Source: Podarcis raffonei
Lineage: Eukaryota > Chordata > Lepidosauria > Squamata > Lacertidae
Direction of reading: 5' to 3'
DNA length: 64,000 bases
Assembly (NCBI RefSeq): GCF_027172205.1
Contig: NC_070619.1
Span: 3,110,001 to 3,174,000, forward strand
The notes beneath the pieces were generated by a model. The model saw only the letters and a program-made list of their open reading frames with translations. It ran no database searches and was not told the DNA's origin. Each line of letters opens with the position of its first letter. The first letter of the stretch is position 1. The translations under genes were made by a program, and so were the position numbers. Positions 62,861 to 64,000 of the stretch are shown here, one piece after another.

Positions 62861-64000
62861 TTGCCATTTCGGGGCCAGACTGCTCGAAAGTCATATTTTT
62901 CAATACAACTTTTTGGTTCCTGAAATTCATTCTGATTGTGCAGATAAAATATAACAGGTGTGTGTGGTATTAGTGTGTGGAAACAGTTCATACCCAAGGA
63001 TCTCCAGGCATGCACCTCCAGATGGTGGAGACATCAGATGCCATCATAGCATCCACTTGGTTGCAAGTGGCCAAAAGCCAGTTGCAAAATGTGCATGGCA
63101 GATTTCGTATGCTGGGCCCACAGCCCATAATGAGCCCTGCTGCATATCTGGAACATTTGTACCTGGTTGGGATGTGCCCCTGAACATATCTCTCTCTTCT
63201 CTGGATGGAGAACAGAGAGGGTGTGTGTAGAACCTAGCCTACTGTACAAGCATAACTTTTACATCCGTTGCTCCATCCCCCCTTGGCCTATGGCCCTGCT
63301 CGCCACTGCTTTGTGCCCCCCGGAAGGTCACCCAGAAGGAAATGTGGTACTCGAGCTGACTTAAAACCCACCAAGTGAGTTTGTTGCATCTTATGCTTCT
63401 CTCAATCTCGACATTTCACTGGCTCCCAATAACGTATAACAAGTGTATCAGAGCTGGGTGTGCCTCTAATGTCCTGGGGAAGTGATAGGGAAGTGACTGT
63501 TGGCTGGCTCCCGGGACTGCTGGAGGTTGAGGTATGCAGGCTCCCCATCCTCTGCTCCAGGGGGAGTTGACTGATAGTGTGCGGGGGCCGCCAGGCAGTA
63601 GAATCTGTGCACAGACTGTGCCTTTCAGATGGGTAGGGTGTGATGCGTCCCTCACCTCTGGCTGCTGGCAGCTGCAAGCCAAAAAGGGCATGATTCTGCC
63701 ACGTTTTTGAGTGTCCCAGGGAAGGCAGTTCCACACCTGGAGAGACACCCCTCCTGCTGTGTATGGTTCAGCACCTGCAGGACCAAGCTTTCATGATGGT
63801 GTTCATGGAGAGATGAATGGCAATCTTTAATGCACAGCACCATCAGCCATTTTGCTGCTACTTCTCCCCCCTCCCCGCCCCCAACACCCTCCTGTGTTGT
63901 TTGGTTGTATATGAAATTAGACGGAGTTGGTGCTTTCTTTTCTTCTGCTCTTCTGCGCCTTCCTTTTTAAATTTTTATTTATTTATTTATTTGTTTTGGA

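Larger units (their letters stand above)
50989..64000 (+). other. CRTC1: CRTC1 intron 1 (runs off the window)
   Basis: Begins GTGAGC. No sequence encoding the next CRTC1 segment (LQLQKSQYLQL-type) is seen, so the whole remainder is intronic. Individual repeats are listed separately. Stretches such as 54550-55480, 56260-57500 and 62420-64000 show little that I recognise; the very end has a (TTTA)n at about 63972-63994. Confidence 0.85.

Overview
The window looks like nuclear DNA of a squamate reptile, probably a lizard of the lacertid or a related group. The evidence is three host coding segments I can name by protein similarity, plus a repeat load typical of squamates: BovB-type RTE LINEs, CR1 and L2 LINEs, many copies of a ~350 bp tRNA-derived SINE (probably the Sauria type), CR1-tailed tRNA SINEs, palindromic MITEs and a few solo retroviral LTRs. 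There are no bacterial features: no operons, CRISPR arrays or genuine tRNA/rRNA genes. The species assignment is inference.

Layout. 1-7 kb is repeat-rich intergenic DNA. At 7.0-7.45 kb a CpG island with a perfect CRE palindrome looks like a promoter, with a good splice donor on the minus strand. From 10.06 to 12.87 kb eight short plus-strand exons chain in phase into one 242-codon frame that I do not recognise. Just downstream (13.16-14.01 kb) is an intronless, 5'-truncated retrocopy of ARPC1A, which may supply the 3' end of that gene. 14-30 kb is a transposon field. It includes a full-length CR1 with both ORFs open (20.36-24.41 kb) sitting inside a SINE, two young BovB 3' fragments, and three solo LTRs.

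30.43-44.47 kb holds the complete KLHL26 coding sequence in three exons (627 codons): BTB in exons 2-3, then BACK and six Kelch repeats in exon 3. 50.09-50.99 kb is the CpG-island promoter and first coding exon of CRTC1, same strand. The promoter carries an unusual run of about ten NRF1-like palindromes. The rest of the window is CRTC1 intron 1, with a 162 bp tandem duplication, a degenerate repeat array and more LINE/MITE copies. KLHL26 followed by CRTC1 matches the order I recall for human 19p13.11.

The named genes have unrelated jobs: KLHL26 is a likely CUL3 substrate adaptor, CRTC1 a CREB coactivator and ARPC1A an Arp2/3 subunit. They are neighbours by ancestry (KLHL26, CRTC1) or by retroposition (ARPC1A copy), not parts of one pathway. 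The most interesting items are the unrecognised phase-consistent gene and its possible use of the retrocopy, the NRF1 array at CRTC1, the apparently intact CR1, and the datable nested insertions.
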